Origin: an uncultured Elioraea sp.
Lineage (GTDB): Bacteria > Pseudomonadota > Alphaproteobacteria > Acetobacterales > Acetobacteraceae
Length of the DNA stretch: 57,013 nt
Assembly (NCBI GenBank): GCA_938010425.1
Contig: CALLUO010000029.1
Location: 1 to 57,013 of the forward strand
Direction of reading: 5' to 3'
Position numbers and translations under genes: made by a program. The notes under the pieces were generated by a model, which was given only the letters and a program-made list of their open reading frames with translations, was not told the origin of the DNA and made no database searches. Of this stretch, positions 8,216 through 16,390 are shown one piece after another. Position 1 is the first letter of the stretch. Every line of letters begins with the position of its first letter.

Positions 8216-8247
8216 CGGGCGGAGCGGAGCGGGGCTCCGTCCGCCCG
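8216..8247 (-). promoter_or_regulatory. Intercistronic hairpin between pucA and pucC
   Basis: The minus strand can fold into a GC stem: CGGGCGGA plus CGGAGC pairs with GCTCCG, one bulged C and TCCGCCCG, with a CCC loop (about 14 base pairs). It begins ten bases past the pucA stop. No T-run follows in the direction of transcription (the sequence is GAGAAAAACC), so it is more likely an mRNA-stabilising or processing hairpin than a simple terminator. Such hairpins behind pucBA or pufBA are known to raise antenna mRNA levels. Confidence 0.7.
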
Positions 8248-8256
8248 TCCGGTCCG

Positions 8257-8598
8257 CTACTGGGTGGCTGGTGCCTGGACCGTCAGGGCTGAGACCGCGG
8301 TTCCCCCCGCCTTCGGGCTGATGGTGACGACGAAAGCGGTCGCCCCATCCAAGCCCTGCACGGGCATCACATTCACTGTGTAGGGCGCGTCGGCGGGGAT
8401 GTGCGCGACGGTCTGGGCCGGCTGGGTGAGCTCAGCCTTCTGCGCTCGGGCCTTGCTGCCCTGCCAGAAGTCGGCCATCCAGGTGGTATTGGTCAGCACC
8501 GAGGCGTGCACGAGCAGCGAAATCGTCGCCACTCCGCCCAGAAAGAGCGGCAGGCCGACGCTTGGGTTGACCACGCACCAGATGCGTCCGTTATTCAT
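8257..8598 (-). CDS. pucA: Light-harvesting complex alpha polypeptide with long C-terminal extension
   Basis: A 113-residue antenna alpha subunit that binds bacteriochlorophyll in the photosynthetic membrane. Typical parts: N-terminal [20 protein letters not shown], one membrane helix, and the Mg-ligand His31 in SLLVHASVL, followed by [10 protein letters not shown] at the periplasmic end. Usual alpha chains have 50-60 residues; here about 60 more follow (Ala/Thr/Pro/Val-rich, predicted outside the membrane). Rhodobacter Puc2A is a known precedent for an extended alpha. It starts 13 bases after the pucB stop. The BA gene order, pucC downstream and the helix pattern suggest LH2 type, but an LH1 origin is not excluded. 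Confidence 0.9.
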   Translation of the reverse strand: MNNGRIWCVVNPSVGLPLFLGGVATISLLVHASVLTNTTWMADFWQGSKARAQKAELTQPAQTVAHIPADAPYTVNVMPVQGLDGATAFVVTISPKAGGTAVSALTVQAPATQ

Positions 8599-8611
8599 GG
8601 CGCGTGCTCCT

Positions 8612-8779
8612 CTACTTCAACCAGGGCGAGTAGACGAAGGCGAGGAAGTGAGCGAACAGCGCGATCGCGAAGAACACCCGCGAGCCGTCGATCACGTACT
8701 TGTGCAGCGCCTCCGACTCCCGAATGGTCAGGCCGGTCGGCCAGACCCTGTTCGGGTCGTTGAGAGGATCGTTGTCCAT
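8612..8779 (-). CDS. pucB: Light-harvesting complex beta polypeptide
   Basis: A 55-residue antenna beta subunit. Translation of 8779-8612 gives an N-terminal acidic region ([10 protein letters not shown]), [17 protein letters not shown] with the N-terminal His26, then a membrane helix with the central His44 in [10 protein letters not shown] and a terminal SPWLK. The two histidines at this spacing are the hallmark of beta chains, His44 being the ligand of the bacteriochlorophyll ring. First gene of the puc operon, with pucA 13 bases downstream. A GGAGAAG ribosome-binding site lies just upstream of the ATG at 8779. Confidence 0.95.
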   Translation of the reverse strand: MDNDPLNDPNRVWPTGLTIRESEALHKYVIDGSRVFFAIALFAHFLAFVYSPWLK

Positions 8780-8950
8780 CGGTTTTCTTCTCCTTCCTCA
8801 GTGACCGAACCCCGAAGTTGGGGCGCCACCCGCGCCATGTTTCCTCCGCCCCACGTGTGGCGACCCTCTTCGCCGACCCTGGCTACGCCTGGACCCGTGA
8901 CGGAACCATTGCGGTACCGTTCCGGACTGCGGCGCTAACAGGCCGACAGC

Positions 8951-8968
8951 TGTCAATGAAAGCTGACA
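8951..8968. promoter_or_regulatory. PpsR/CrtJ-type operator box (downstream copy)
   Basis: TGTCAATGAAAGCTGACA fits the PpsR/CrtJ consensus TGT-N12-ACA with extended TGTCA/TGACA arms. It lies 172 bases upstream of pucB, next to a second box seven bases away. PpsR represses bacteriochlorophyll and puc genes under oxygen and usually needs paired sites, as here. The ppsR gene itself is not in this window. Confidence 0.75.
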
Positions 8969-8975
8969 GCGGATT

Positions 8976-8993
8976 TGTCATAGCGTCTTGACA
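8976..8993. promoter_or_regulatory. PpsR/CrtJ-type operator box (promoter copy)
   Basis: TGTCATAGCGTCTTGACA is a second TGT-N12-ACA palindrome, seven bases from the first. It covers the predicted -10 element and most of the spacer of the puc promoter, so binding would block RNA polymerase directly. Confidence 0.75.
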
Positions 8994-9005
8994 GTTGAAA
9001 GTCAA
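8977..9005 (-). promoter_or_regulatory. Predicted sigma70-type promoter of pucBAC
   Basis: On the minus strand TTGACT (9005-9000) is followed after 17 bases by TATGAC (8982-8977), a good sigma70-like pair. The two PpsR boxes overlap or immediately follow it. The leader to pucB would be about 190 bases. No other promoter-like pair in the 266-base gap between the lipoprotein gene and pucB looks better by eye. Confidence 0.5.
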
Positions 9006-9045
9006 TTCGGACTGAAACCAATCCGCAGCCCAGCCCGCCGCCGGC

Positions 9046-9348
9046 TCAGCGAGGCGCAACAGTCCCCTGCCCTGCCGTCGTGGCCCGCGCCAGACATTGG
9101 CGATAAAGCCGGTCCCGCGTCAGCCAGTCGAGGTCGCGCTCCCGCTCGACCGCGGAGGCCGTCTCGCCCATCCGACCCGCCATCTCGTCCATCCGCCCCA
9201 CATTGGCGCGCATCCGGTTCATCATCATCCGCTCCGCCTCCGCCCGGCAGGCGCGGTCGATCTCCGGCGCAAGCGCCATCGGGTCGGACGACCGTATCGG
9301 CGCACAAGCGGAAGCGAGCGCGAGAAGGATGGCGATGGCGGCTCTCAC
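9046..9348 (-). CDS. Small putative lipoprotein
   Basis: A 100-residue protein starting with GTG at 9348. It has a short signal sequence (MRAAIAILLALASAC) with an LASAC lipobox, so the mature protein should be anchored by Cys15. The rest is charged, with many Arg, Glu and Met (RMMMNRMRANVGRMDEMAGR), probably alpha-helical. No family is recognised. Its start overlaps the stop of the next gene upstream by GTGA, so the two form an operon. It lies just upstream of the puc promoter on the same strand but has no evident link to photosynthesis. Confidence 0.65.
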   Translation of the reverse strand: MRAAIAILLALASACAPIRSSDPMALAPEIDRACRAEAERMMMNRMRANVGRMDEMAGRMGETASAVERERDLDWLTRDRLYRQCLARATTAGQGTVAPR

Positions 9349-9836
9349 AGAGCGGCTCCGGCGAGGAGTGTGGCAAGCCGTGTACGCAGGGCGACGGAGT
9401 CAAAGCGGCCGTCCCGCCCAAGCGGAGCGGCGGCGACCAAGCTGAGCAACGCCGGGTGAAGCTCGATCCCGTCGACGGACACGTCGAACAGCCCGCGCGA
9501 CCAAGTCGCAGACGCGAGCAGATCGATCAGCCCAAGCAGGCGAAGGCAGAGGGCAAGCCCATAGACGGACTCGAGGCCGAAACCGTGATCGACCGCGGCG
9601 GCCCAGCACCGTGCGTCCGGGTCGGCGATCACGAGCTCGGTCACCTCTCCGCTGCGGCGGCGGAAGGAGAGCGCACGGGCCTCGCCCCAAGCCTCCGCTT
9701 CGGCGGCAGCGCGCGCCGCCTGCCACGCCGCGAGCAAGTCGGAGGGCGAGACGGCCGGCAAGGCCTCGGGCCCGATTGGGACGAGATGAAGAAGCCCGCC
9801 ATGGCGGGTGGCAAATGTGCGGACGCGCACCGTCAT
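9345..9836 (-). CDS. Hypothetical protein
   Basis: A 163-residue soluble protein with no recognised family. It is Ala/Leu-rich, with a helical middle (SDLLAAWQAARAAAEAEAWG) and a hydrophobic stretch (VYGLALCLRLLGLIDLLA) that could be one helix. The ATG at 9836 is chosen; an open extension to 9980 lacks support. It is coupled to the downstream lipoprotein gene by a four-base overlap. Codon pattern and GC content look like its neighbours, which is the main support that it is real. Confidence 0.55.
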   Translation of the reverse strand: MTVRVRTFATRHGGLLHLVPIGPEALPAVSPSDLLAAWQAARAAAEAEAWGEARALSFRRRSGEVTELVIADPDARCWAAAVDHGFGLESVYGLALCLRLLGLIDLLASATWSRGLFDVSVDGIELHPALLSLVAAAPLGRDGRFDSVALRTRLATLLAGAAL

Positions 9837-10016
9837 GCGGACAGGATGGCGCGGGTTTCGCCCACGCGCCACTGAGGAGGGCACAGGGAAGCACCCATGC
9901 GTCGGGGCTTGCATACCCGCCCGGTATTGTCCAGGCGCGAACCGGAGCCAAGGCAAGGGAAGAGGGGCCGGCCGGGGCACCCCGACCGCCCCTCGACGCG
10001 CATTTGGGCTGACCTT

Positions 10017-10649
10017 TCAGCCGCGCGCCACCGCTGCGGCGGCCTCCGCCCTACGCTCAGCCCGCTTGGTGGGCGGCAGCAGGCCGTCGGCGTTCTCGCC
10101 CAGCTCCATCCGCCACGGCCGCCAGCGTTCCATCGCGTAGAGTATGCCAACCAGAGCCGCAGCGAAACCAAGCGCGAGCGGCCAGAATGGCAGGCCGAGC
10201 AGGCCATGTAGGGTAAGCTTGCCAGGTGAACCGGTCAGCAGGATCGGACGCAGGGTCGGCTCGAGATAGGCGAAGGTGAGCGCCCCCAACAGCCCGCCGA
10301 CGAGGGTGACGATAGCGTCGCGATAGCCGACCCCGACCTGGGCCAAAATCGTTCCCGGGCAAGCACCGGCCAGCGTGATGCCAACCCCGGCGAGAAAGCC
10401 GCCGAGGAGTTGGGCACCATACAAAGTCGCCTTCGGATCAAGCTTGGGAATAAGTCCCGTCAGCTGCCCTAGAGCCAGTACGACAAGACCCGAAGCGACG
10501 GCGGCGAGGAAAACGCGCAGCATAAGGAAGTTGCGCATCTGCATCTGGCCGACGATCACGCCAGGCTCGAACACGCGACTCTTCTCGAGCAGGAAGCCGA
10601 AAGCGATGCCCATCACGAGGCCAAGGCTAAGAGCGGCGATGATGCTCAT
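10017..10649 (-). CDS. YeeE/YedE family sulfur transport protein, second half
   Basis: A 210-residue membrane protein with about five helices of the YeeE/YedE (sulf_transp) family, which carries thiosulfate or other sulfur compounds. The conserved cysteine motif appears as LAGACPGTILAQVGVGYRDA. Many bacteria have one fused protein; here the two halves are separate genes, like the PmpA/PmpB pair of Serratia. It starts 27 bases after the upstream half (10676-11194). With a divergent ArsR-type regulator next door, import or export of reduced sulfur under persulfide control is likely. Confidence 0.85.
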   Translation of the reverse strand: MSIIAALSLGLVMGIAFGFLLEKSRVFEPGVIVGQMQMRNFLMLRVFLAAVASGLVVLALGQLTGLIPKLDPKATLYGAQLLGGFLAGVGITLAGACPGTILAQVGVGYRDAIVTLVGGLLGALTFAYLEPTLRPILLTGSPGKLTLHGLLGLPFWPLALGFAAALVGILYAMERWRPWRMELGENADGLLPPTKRAERRAEAAAAVARG

Positions 10650-10675
10650 GGTCGTCTCTCCTCAATCGCCCAGGG

Positions 10676-11194
10676 TCAGCGCACAGGCTTAAGCAGCATG
10701 GCGGTGGCGATGCCGCCGGCAAACATTGCGGCCACAGCGATGAAGCCGGAGACGGCGAGCTGGGCGATGCCAGAAATACCGTGGCCAGACGTGCACCCAT
10801 CCGCCAAGCGGGCACCAAACAGCAGCACGAACCCACCGAGAAAGGCCATCGCGAAGCGCGCCGCCGTGCTTTTCGTTCCCAGAGCCCGCGCCCAGACCGG
10901 CGAGGGAGCAGACCGGCGCGTGCCAGCGAGCGTGGCGGACAGGAAGGCGCCAACAGCGATGCCGGCAACCAGCGCGACCTGCCACCAGTTCTTCGCCCCG
11001 TCGAGATACTTCCCCGCGTAAGAGAGTGCACGGATCCCGGGGTCGACGAACTCCGCGATCGAGACCGAGACCGTGACGTAGGACGACGAGGCGCCCAACG
11101 CCGTGCCGAGGAAGATGAACGCCGGCACCTGCAGAAGCCCGATCAGCGCGCCGGCGAGGTACGGCGACCAGGCTTTTTCCTTCAACCCGAACAT
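10676..11194 (-). CDS. YeeE/YedE family sulfur transport protein, first half
   Basis: A 172-residue membrane protein with about four helices and the other conserved YeeE/YedE motif, FGARLADGCTSGHGISG, whose Cys is thought to handle sulfane sulfur. First gene of the pair; the second follows after 26 bases. It is transcribed away from the ArsR-family gene at 11337, sharing a 142-base regulatory gap. In well-studied BigR/SqrR regulons this transporter pair is repressed until hydrogen sulfide or polysulfide modifies the regulator. Confidence 0.87.
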   Translation of the reverse strand: MFGLKEKAWSPYLAGALIGLLQVPAFIFLGTALGASSSYVTVSVSIAEFVDPGIRALSYAGKYLDGAKNWWQVALVAGIAVGAFLSATLAGTRRSAPSPVWARALGTKSTAARFAMAFLGGFVLLFGARLADGCTSGHGISGIAQLAVSGFIAVAAMFAGGIATAMLLKPVR

Positions 11195-11272
11195 TGGTTT
11201 TCCCCTCCTTGCCCCCTTGCGTCGAAGGGTCGACGCGGGGCACCCTGATACCTGTTCGAGGATATTCCTTCA

Positions 11273-11294
11273 AAACTTCGAAGGCAAGAAGTTT
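11273..11294. promoter_or_regulatory. Inverted repeat, candidate operator for the ArsR-type regulator
   Basis: AAACTTC, eight bases (GAAGGCAA), then GAAGTTT: a perfect 7-bp inverted repeat in the gap between the divergent regulator and YeeE-pair genes, 43 bases before the regulator ATG. The location is right for an autoregulatory operator; the match to a known BigR/SqrR box was not checked. Confidence 0.5.
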
Positions 11295-11336
11295 CGAGCG
11301 TCGGATACGGGCCGGGAAACCTGAGGAAGGACCACG

Positions 11337-11669
11337 ATGGACGTCTCGATGCTGGATGCTGCGGCACTCGACGAAAGGGCCGAAGCCGCGGCTGAACTGC
11401 TGAAGTCGCTCGCCAATCCGGTGCGGCTGAAGATTCTTTGCGCGCTCGTCGATGGCGAACGGTCGGTCGGCGCGCTGGCGGACGCAATCGGCGTGCGCGA
11501 GACGGTGGTCAGCCAGCACCTGATGCGCCTGCGCGCCGAAGGTCTTGTGCGCAACCGGCGTGAGCGGACGACCGTCTACTACACGCTCAACGATGGCCCA
11601 GCGCTCGGCATCATGCGCGCGCTGTACGAGTCGTTCTGCCCCCGCCCCGCCGCCGCGGCCGCGGAGTAG
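11337..11669 (+). CDS. ArsR family regulator, BigR/SqrR-type persulfide sensor
   Basis: A 110-residue winged-helix repressor. LLKSLANPVRLKILCALVDG opens the domain, VSQHLMRLRAEGLVRNRRER is the recognition helix and wing, and it ends with an SFCPRP tail. Cys35 (in KILCAL) and Cys101 (in SFCPRP) are 66 residues apart, the same spacing as the sensing pair Cys41/Cys107 of Rhodobacter SqrR, which form a persulfide-dependent tetrasulfide link. The metal-binding motif of ArsR/SmtB is absent. Divergent from the sulfur transporter pair. AGGAAGG gives a good ribosome-binding site. Persulfide sensing is inferred from the cysteine spacing plus context. Confidence 0.85.
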   Translation: MDVSMLDAAALDERAEAAAELLKSLANPVRLKILCALVDGERSVGALADAIGVRETVVSQHLMRLRAEGLVRNRRERTTVYYTLNDGPALGIMRALYESFCPRPAAAAAE

Positions 11670-11682
11670 TCGCACCCCCCGT

Positions 11683-12606
11683 TCAGAGCGGGCGGCGGAT
11701 CGCCTGCTGCAGTTCGCCGACAACGCCGCGGCGGAACGCGAGCACGCATGCGACGAAGATCACGCCCTGGATCACCGTCACCCACGCCCCGAACTGCGCG
11801 AGTTCCGCCTGCAGGGTGACGATGATGAGCGCCCCCACAACGGGGCCAAATAGGGTGCCGATGCCACCCAGGAGCGTCATCAGCACCGCCTCGCCGCTCA
11901 TCGGCCAGTTCACGTCGGTCAAGGTGGCGATTTGGAAGACGATCGCCTTGGTGCCGCCGGCGATGCCGGCGATGGCCGCAGACAGAACGAAGGCCAGGAG
12001 CTTGTAGTCGTCGCTGCGGTAGCCGAGCGAGATCGCGCGCGGTTCGTTGTCGCGGATCGCCTTCAGCACTTGGCCGAAGGGGCTGTGCACGATGCGGTAG
12101 AGGAACAGAAACCCGGCGAGGAAGACGGCCGCCACCACCCAATAGAGCGTGAAATCGGGGGTAAGATCGAGCACGCCCAGAAGCGCACCGCGCGGCACCG
12201 CCTGAATGCCGTCCTCGCCGCCGGTGAAGGGTGCCTGCACACAGAAAAAGTATACCATCTGTGCCAGCGCGAGCGTGATCATCGCGAAGTAGATCCCCTG
12301 CCGGCGAATGGCGAGATAGCCGAAGGCCGCGCCAAGCACCGTTGCCGTCAGCCCGCCCGTGACAATGGCGAGTTCAGGCGTGAAGCCCCAGACCTTTGCC
12401 GCGTGCGCAGAGAGATACGACCCCATGCCGAAATATGCGGCATGGCCGAAACTCAGCAGCCCCGCATAACCGAGCAGCAAGTTGAAGGCGCAGGCGTAGA
12501 GCGCGAAGCACAGCACCTTCATCACGTAGACGGGGAAGAGGAGAAAGGGCGCCGCCGCGATGAAGGCGACCAGCAGCGCAAGAGCGATGGCCTGTGCGCG
12601 CGGCAT
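11683..12606 (-). CDS. livM: Branched-chain amino acid-type ABC transporter permease LivM
   Basis: A 307-residue inner-membrane permease with roughly eight to nine helices. The family block LLLGYAGLLSFGHAAYFGMG is followed by the cytoplasmic loop SPFGQVLKAIRDNEPRAISL, which contacts the ATPases. It ends with RRGVVGELQQAIRRPL. Pairs with LivH, whose stop is six bases upstream of this start. Last gene of the five-gene operon; it converges with the ArsR-type gene 13 bases away. The substrate may be a branched-chain amino acid, but transporters of this type also move amides, urea or aromatic compounds. Confidence 0.92.
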   Translation of the reverse strand: MPRAQAIALALLVAFIAAAPFLLFPVYVMKVLCFALYACAFNLLLGYAGLLSFGHAAYFGMGSYLSAHAAKVWGFTPELAIVTGGLTATVLGAAFGYLAIRRQGIYFAMITLALAQMVYFFCVQAPFTGGEDGIQAVPRGALLGVLDLTPDFTLYWVVAAVFLAGFLFLYRIVHSPFGQVLKAIRDNEPRAISLGYRSDDYKLLAFVLSAAIAGIAGGTKAIVFQIATLTDVNWPMSGEAVLMTLLGGIGTLFGPVVGALIIVTLQAELAQFGAWVTVIQGVIFVACVLAFRRGVVGELQQAIRRPL

Positions 12607-12611
12607 CGGCG

Positions 12612-13496
12612 TCAGGCCCGACCGAACAGCCCCGTAGGGCGAACAAGCAGCACAATCGCCATGATCACGAACACCACCGTCGCCGAAGCCTCCGGGTAGA
12701 AGACGCGGGTGAAGCCTTCGATCACGCCGAGGATGTAGCCGGTGACGATAGAGCCGAGGATCGAACCCATTCCCCCGATCACCACCACCGCGAAGACAAT
12801 GATGATGAAGTTCGCCCCCATCGCCGGGTTCACGCTGTAGACAGGCGCGGCGAGTACGCCGGCAAAGGCAGCGAGCGCCACACCTGCGCCGTAGGTCGCG
12901 GTCATCATTTGCGGCACGTTGATGCCGAAGGCCTGCACCAGTTTGGGCCGCTCGACCGCAGCGCGCAGATAGGAACCGAGCTTTGTCTTCTCAATTGCGT
13001 ACCAGGTGCCTAGGCAGACGAAGAGCGAGACGACAACGATCCAGAACCGATAGGCCGGCATTAACATGTAGCCGAGATCGACGGGGGGAATGCGGAACGC
13101 CTCAGGGACCTCGTAGGGAAGGCCCGAAGAGCCAAAAGCGTTGCGCATCAAGCCTTCGATGATGAGGGCAAGGCCAAAAGTAAGCAAAAGCCCGTAAAGG
13201 TGGTCGAGCTTATAGAGGCGCGCGATCATCATCCGCTCGATCACAACGCCGAAGAGGCCAACGATGAGGGGGGCGAAAACAAGCGCGCCCCAATACCCGA
13301 TGCCGGCCCAGTTCAGCAGCATCCAGGCAACAAAGGCGCCGAGCATGAACTGCGCGCCGTGCGCGAAGTTCACCACGTTCAGCATGCCGAAGATGACGGC
13401 GAGCCCGAGCGAGAGGATGGCGTAGAAGGCGCCGTTGACGAGCCCAAGCGTTCCTTGCTGCAGGAACGGTTCGAGGTCGTACCAGAGTTCGCTCAT
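12612..13496 (-). CDS. livH: Branched-chain amino acid-type ABC transporter permease LivH
   Basis: A 294-residue inner-membrane permease with about eight helices. The N-terminal LVNGAFYAILSLGLAVIFGM and NVVNFAHGAQFMLGAFVAWM blocks are characteristic, as is LGSYLRAAVERPKLVQAFGI, the ATPase-contact loop. The ATG at 13496 (MSELWYDL) is preferred to the upstream 13538, which would add 14 poorly hydrophobic residues. It works as a heterodimer with LivM and takes substrate from the binding protein encoded just upstream. Confidence 0.92.
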   Translation of the reverse strand: MSELWYDLEPFLQQGTLGLVNGAFYAILSLGLAVIFGMLNVVNFAHGAQFMLGAFVAWMLLNWAGIGYWGALVFAPLIVGLFGVVIERMMIARLYKLDHLYGLLLTFGLALIIEGLMRNAFGSSGLPYEVPEAFRIPPVDLGYMLMPAYRFWIVVVSLFVCLGTWYAIEKTKLGSYLRAAVERPKLVQAFGINVPQMMTATYGAGVALAAFAGVLAAPVYSVNPAMGANFIIIVFAVVVIGGMGSILGSIVTGYILGVIEGFTRVFYPEASATVVFVIMAIVLLVRPTGLFGRA

Positions 13497-13578
13497 GCGC
13501 TGCGCAGCGGCTGACGGAAGCAGAAAGATCGGGGGCACGCGGCGGGCGGAGGCGAGACGCCGCCTCCGCCGCGGCCAG

Positions 13579-14823
13579 TCAGGTGCGGACGAGCGGGCAG
13601 CCGCCCTCGTTGAGAGGCCGGAAAGCCTGGTCGGCAGGAATGGTCTGCAGAAGCTTGTAGTAGTCCCAAGGCGCCCGGGATTCTTGCGGCGACTTCACCT
13701 CGAACAGGTAGGCCGGATGAATCTTGCGCCCGTCCTGACGGATCGTTCCCTTGCCGAAGCAGATATCGTCGGTCGGCATCGCCTTCATCCGCTCCACCAC
13801 GGCAGCGCCAGAGGCCTTCGCTGCCTGAACCCCCATCGCCTCGACGGCCTTGAGGTAGTGCAGCACGGCGGAGTAGCAGCCGGCGTGAATCATCGAAGGC
13901 CGCACATCGTTTGGCATCCGTCCCAGCCGGCGGGTGAATTCGCGCGTATTTTCGTTCAGGTCCCAATAGAAGGTCGCGGTCAGCACAAGGCCCTGCGCGG
14001 TCTGCAGGCCGAGCGCGTGCACGTCGGAAATGAAGATGAGCAGACCGGCCAGCCTTTGCCCGCGGCGCGTGATTCCGAACTCGGCGGCCTGCTTGATCGA
14101 GTTGATTGTGTCGCCGCCAGCATTAGCAAGGCCGATCACCTGTGCGCGGCTCCTTTGCGCCTGCACGAGGAAGGAGGAGAAGTCGGTCGTGCCCGGGAAG
14201 GGCGTGCGCACACTCCCCAGCACCTCGCCGCCCGCGGCGCGGACAAAGTTCGACACATCGCGTTCAAGGGCATGGCCGAAGGCATAGTCGGCGGTGATGA
14301 AAAACCAGGTCCGCCCACCGGCCGCCACCATGGCCCCCCCGGTACCGCGGGCGAGCATCCAGGTGTCGTATGTCCAATGGATGGTATTGGGCGAACAGGC
14401 GGAGCCAGTGAGATCCGAGGTCGCTGCCCCAGAGCAGAGGAAGACCTTATTGCGTTCGCGCACCAGGGTATTCACAGCAAGCGCGACCGAGGAGGTCGGC
14501 ACATCCACGATGACGTCGAACCCGTCGCGGTCGAGCCACTGGCGAACAACGGTAGAGCCGACATCCGGCTTGTTCTGGTGGTCGGCCTCCGCCACCTCGA
14601 CATTCACGCCGCGCGTGGTGATGCCGCTCTCCTGCACGGCGAGCCGAACCGCCTGAGTCGAGCCGGGTCCTGTCAGGTCGCGATAAAGACCAGATTGATC
14701 GTTCAGCACGCCGATGCGGATGGTGTTGGCGGCTTGCGCGCGGGCGTGGCGCAACGGCGTGACCAGCGGTAGGGCGCCTGCAGCGGCGGTGCCCGTCAGA
14801 AGCGTGCGGCGCGTGATCCTCAT
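13579..14823 (-). CDS. Periplasmic substrate-binding protein of a Liv-type ABC transporter
   Basis: A 414-residue Peripla_BP_6-type protein. It starts with a twin-arginine-like signal (RITRRTLLTGTAAAGALPL, cleavage near HARAQA), so export may be by Tat. The mature part begins TIRIGVLNDQSGLYRDLTGP, the usual ligand-lobe start. DHQNKPDVGSTVVRQWLDRD and TWFFITADYAFGHALERDV are further family blocks. It lies between livF and livH. Ligand unknown: the SBP subgroup (SGLYRDL, YDTWMLARGTGG) is often called amide/urea/branched-chain but is not reliably assigned from sequence. Confidence 0.88.
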   Translation of the reverse strand: MRITRRTLLTGTAAAGALPLVTPLRHARAQAANTIRIGVLNDQSGLYRDLTGPGSTQAVRLAVQESGITTRGVNVEVAEADHQNKPDVGSTVVRQWLDRDGFDVIVDVPTSSVALAVNTLVRERNKVFLCSGAATSDLTGSACSPNTIHWTYDTWMLARGTGGAMVAAGGRTWFFITADYAFGHALERDVSNFVRAAGGEVLGSVRTPFPGTTDFSSFLVQAQRSRAQVIGLANAGGDTINSIKQAAEFGITRRGQRLAGLLIFISDVHALGLQTAQGLVLTATFYWDLNENTREFTRRLGRMPNDVRPSMIHAGCYSAVLHYLKAVEAMGVQAAKASGAAVVERMKAMPTDDICFGKGTIRQDGRKIHPAYLFEVKSPQESRAPWDYYKLLQTIPADQAFRPLNEGGCPLVRT

Positions 14824-14854
14824 CTCTTGGACTCCCTCTCCCGGTTCGACCGCG

Positions 14855-15547
<693 letters not shown>

Positions 15548-15554
15548 GCCGCCC

Positions 15555-16313
15555 TTAGCCCTCCTCGGTGCCAAGATAGGCCGTCTTCACCTCGGGGTTG
15601 GCGCTGATCGCAGCGTAATCGCCCTCTGCCAGCACCTGGCCGCGGGTGAGAACGGTGATGGTGTCGGACAGGCCTGCCACCACTTTCAGGTTGTGCTCCA
15701 CGAGCAGGATGGTGCGGCCGGCACGCACGCGTCTGATCAACTCGACCACGCGATCGACGTCCTCGTGCGTCATGCCGGCAGTGGGTTCGTCCAGCAGCAT
15801 GAGTTTCGGCTCGAGCGCAAGCGTGGTGGCGATCTCAAGGGCACGCTTGCGCCCATACGGCAAAAGCCCGGCCGGCACCTGTTCGTAGCCGTCGAGGCCG
15901 ACATCGGCCAGCAGGGCGCGGGCGCGGTCTTCGTAGCGCGACAGCAACGACTCCGACCGCCAGAAATCGTAGGAGCCGCCGCGGGCCCGCTGCAGGGCGA
16001 CACGGACATTTTCCAGCACTGTAAGGTGGGGAAAGACGGCCGAGATCTGGAAGCTGCGCACGATGCCAAGTCTCGCCACCTCCGCCGGCTTCATCGCGGT
16101 GATATCCTGCCCCTCGTAGCGGATGACGCCCCGCGTTGGTTGCAAGAACTTGGTCAGCAGATTGAAAAAGGTGGTCTTGCCCGCGCCGTTTGGGCCGATG
16201 ATGGCGTGCACGGCGCCGCGCCGGACGGTGAGTGCCACGTCCTTCACTGCGACAAAGCCGCGGAACTCTTTTGTCAGCCCTTGCGTTTCAAGAACGAACT
16301 CGCCACCCAACAC
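15555..16313 (-). CDS. livG: ABC transporter ATP-binding protein LivG
   Basis: A 252-residue ATPase. Walker A reads IIGPNGAGKTTFFNLLTKF, and the C-terminal half has Walker B LMLLDEPTAGMTHEDVDRV. The usual LSGGQ signature region is changed: it reads LLPYGRKRALEIATTL, with YGRKR in place of LSGGQ, as is normal for LivG homologues of this subgroup. First gene of the operon, so the promoter should lie in 16314-16390. Partner of LivF. Confidence 0.93.
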   Translation of the reverse strand: MLGGEFVLETQGLTKEFRGFVAVKDVALTVRRGAVHAIIGPNGAGKTTFFNLLTKFLQPTRGVIRYEGQDITAMKPAEVARLGIVRSFQISAVFPHLTVLENVRVALQRARGGSYDFWRSESLLSRYEDRARALLADVGLDGYEQVPAGLLPYGRKRALEIATTLALEPKLMLLDEPTAGMTHEDVDRVVELIRRVRAGRTILLVEHNLKVVAGLSDTITVLTRGQVLAEGDYAAISANPEVKTAYLGTEEG

Positions 16314-16390
16314 GCACCTCCCTCCTCGTGAGGCTGCCAGGGCGGAGGCGCCAGCGCAAGCGAGAAGGCACGACAGCGTGCCGGCAGTGC

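Noticed and set aside
8780-9045. A tRNA or small RNA gene in the puc upstream gap.
   Set aside because: No cloverleaf or stable fold found by eye; the palindromes are better explained as PpsR boxes.
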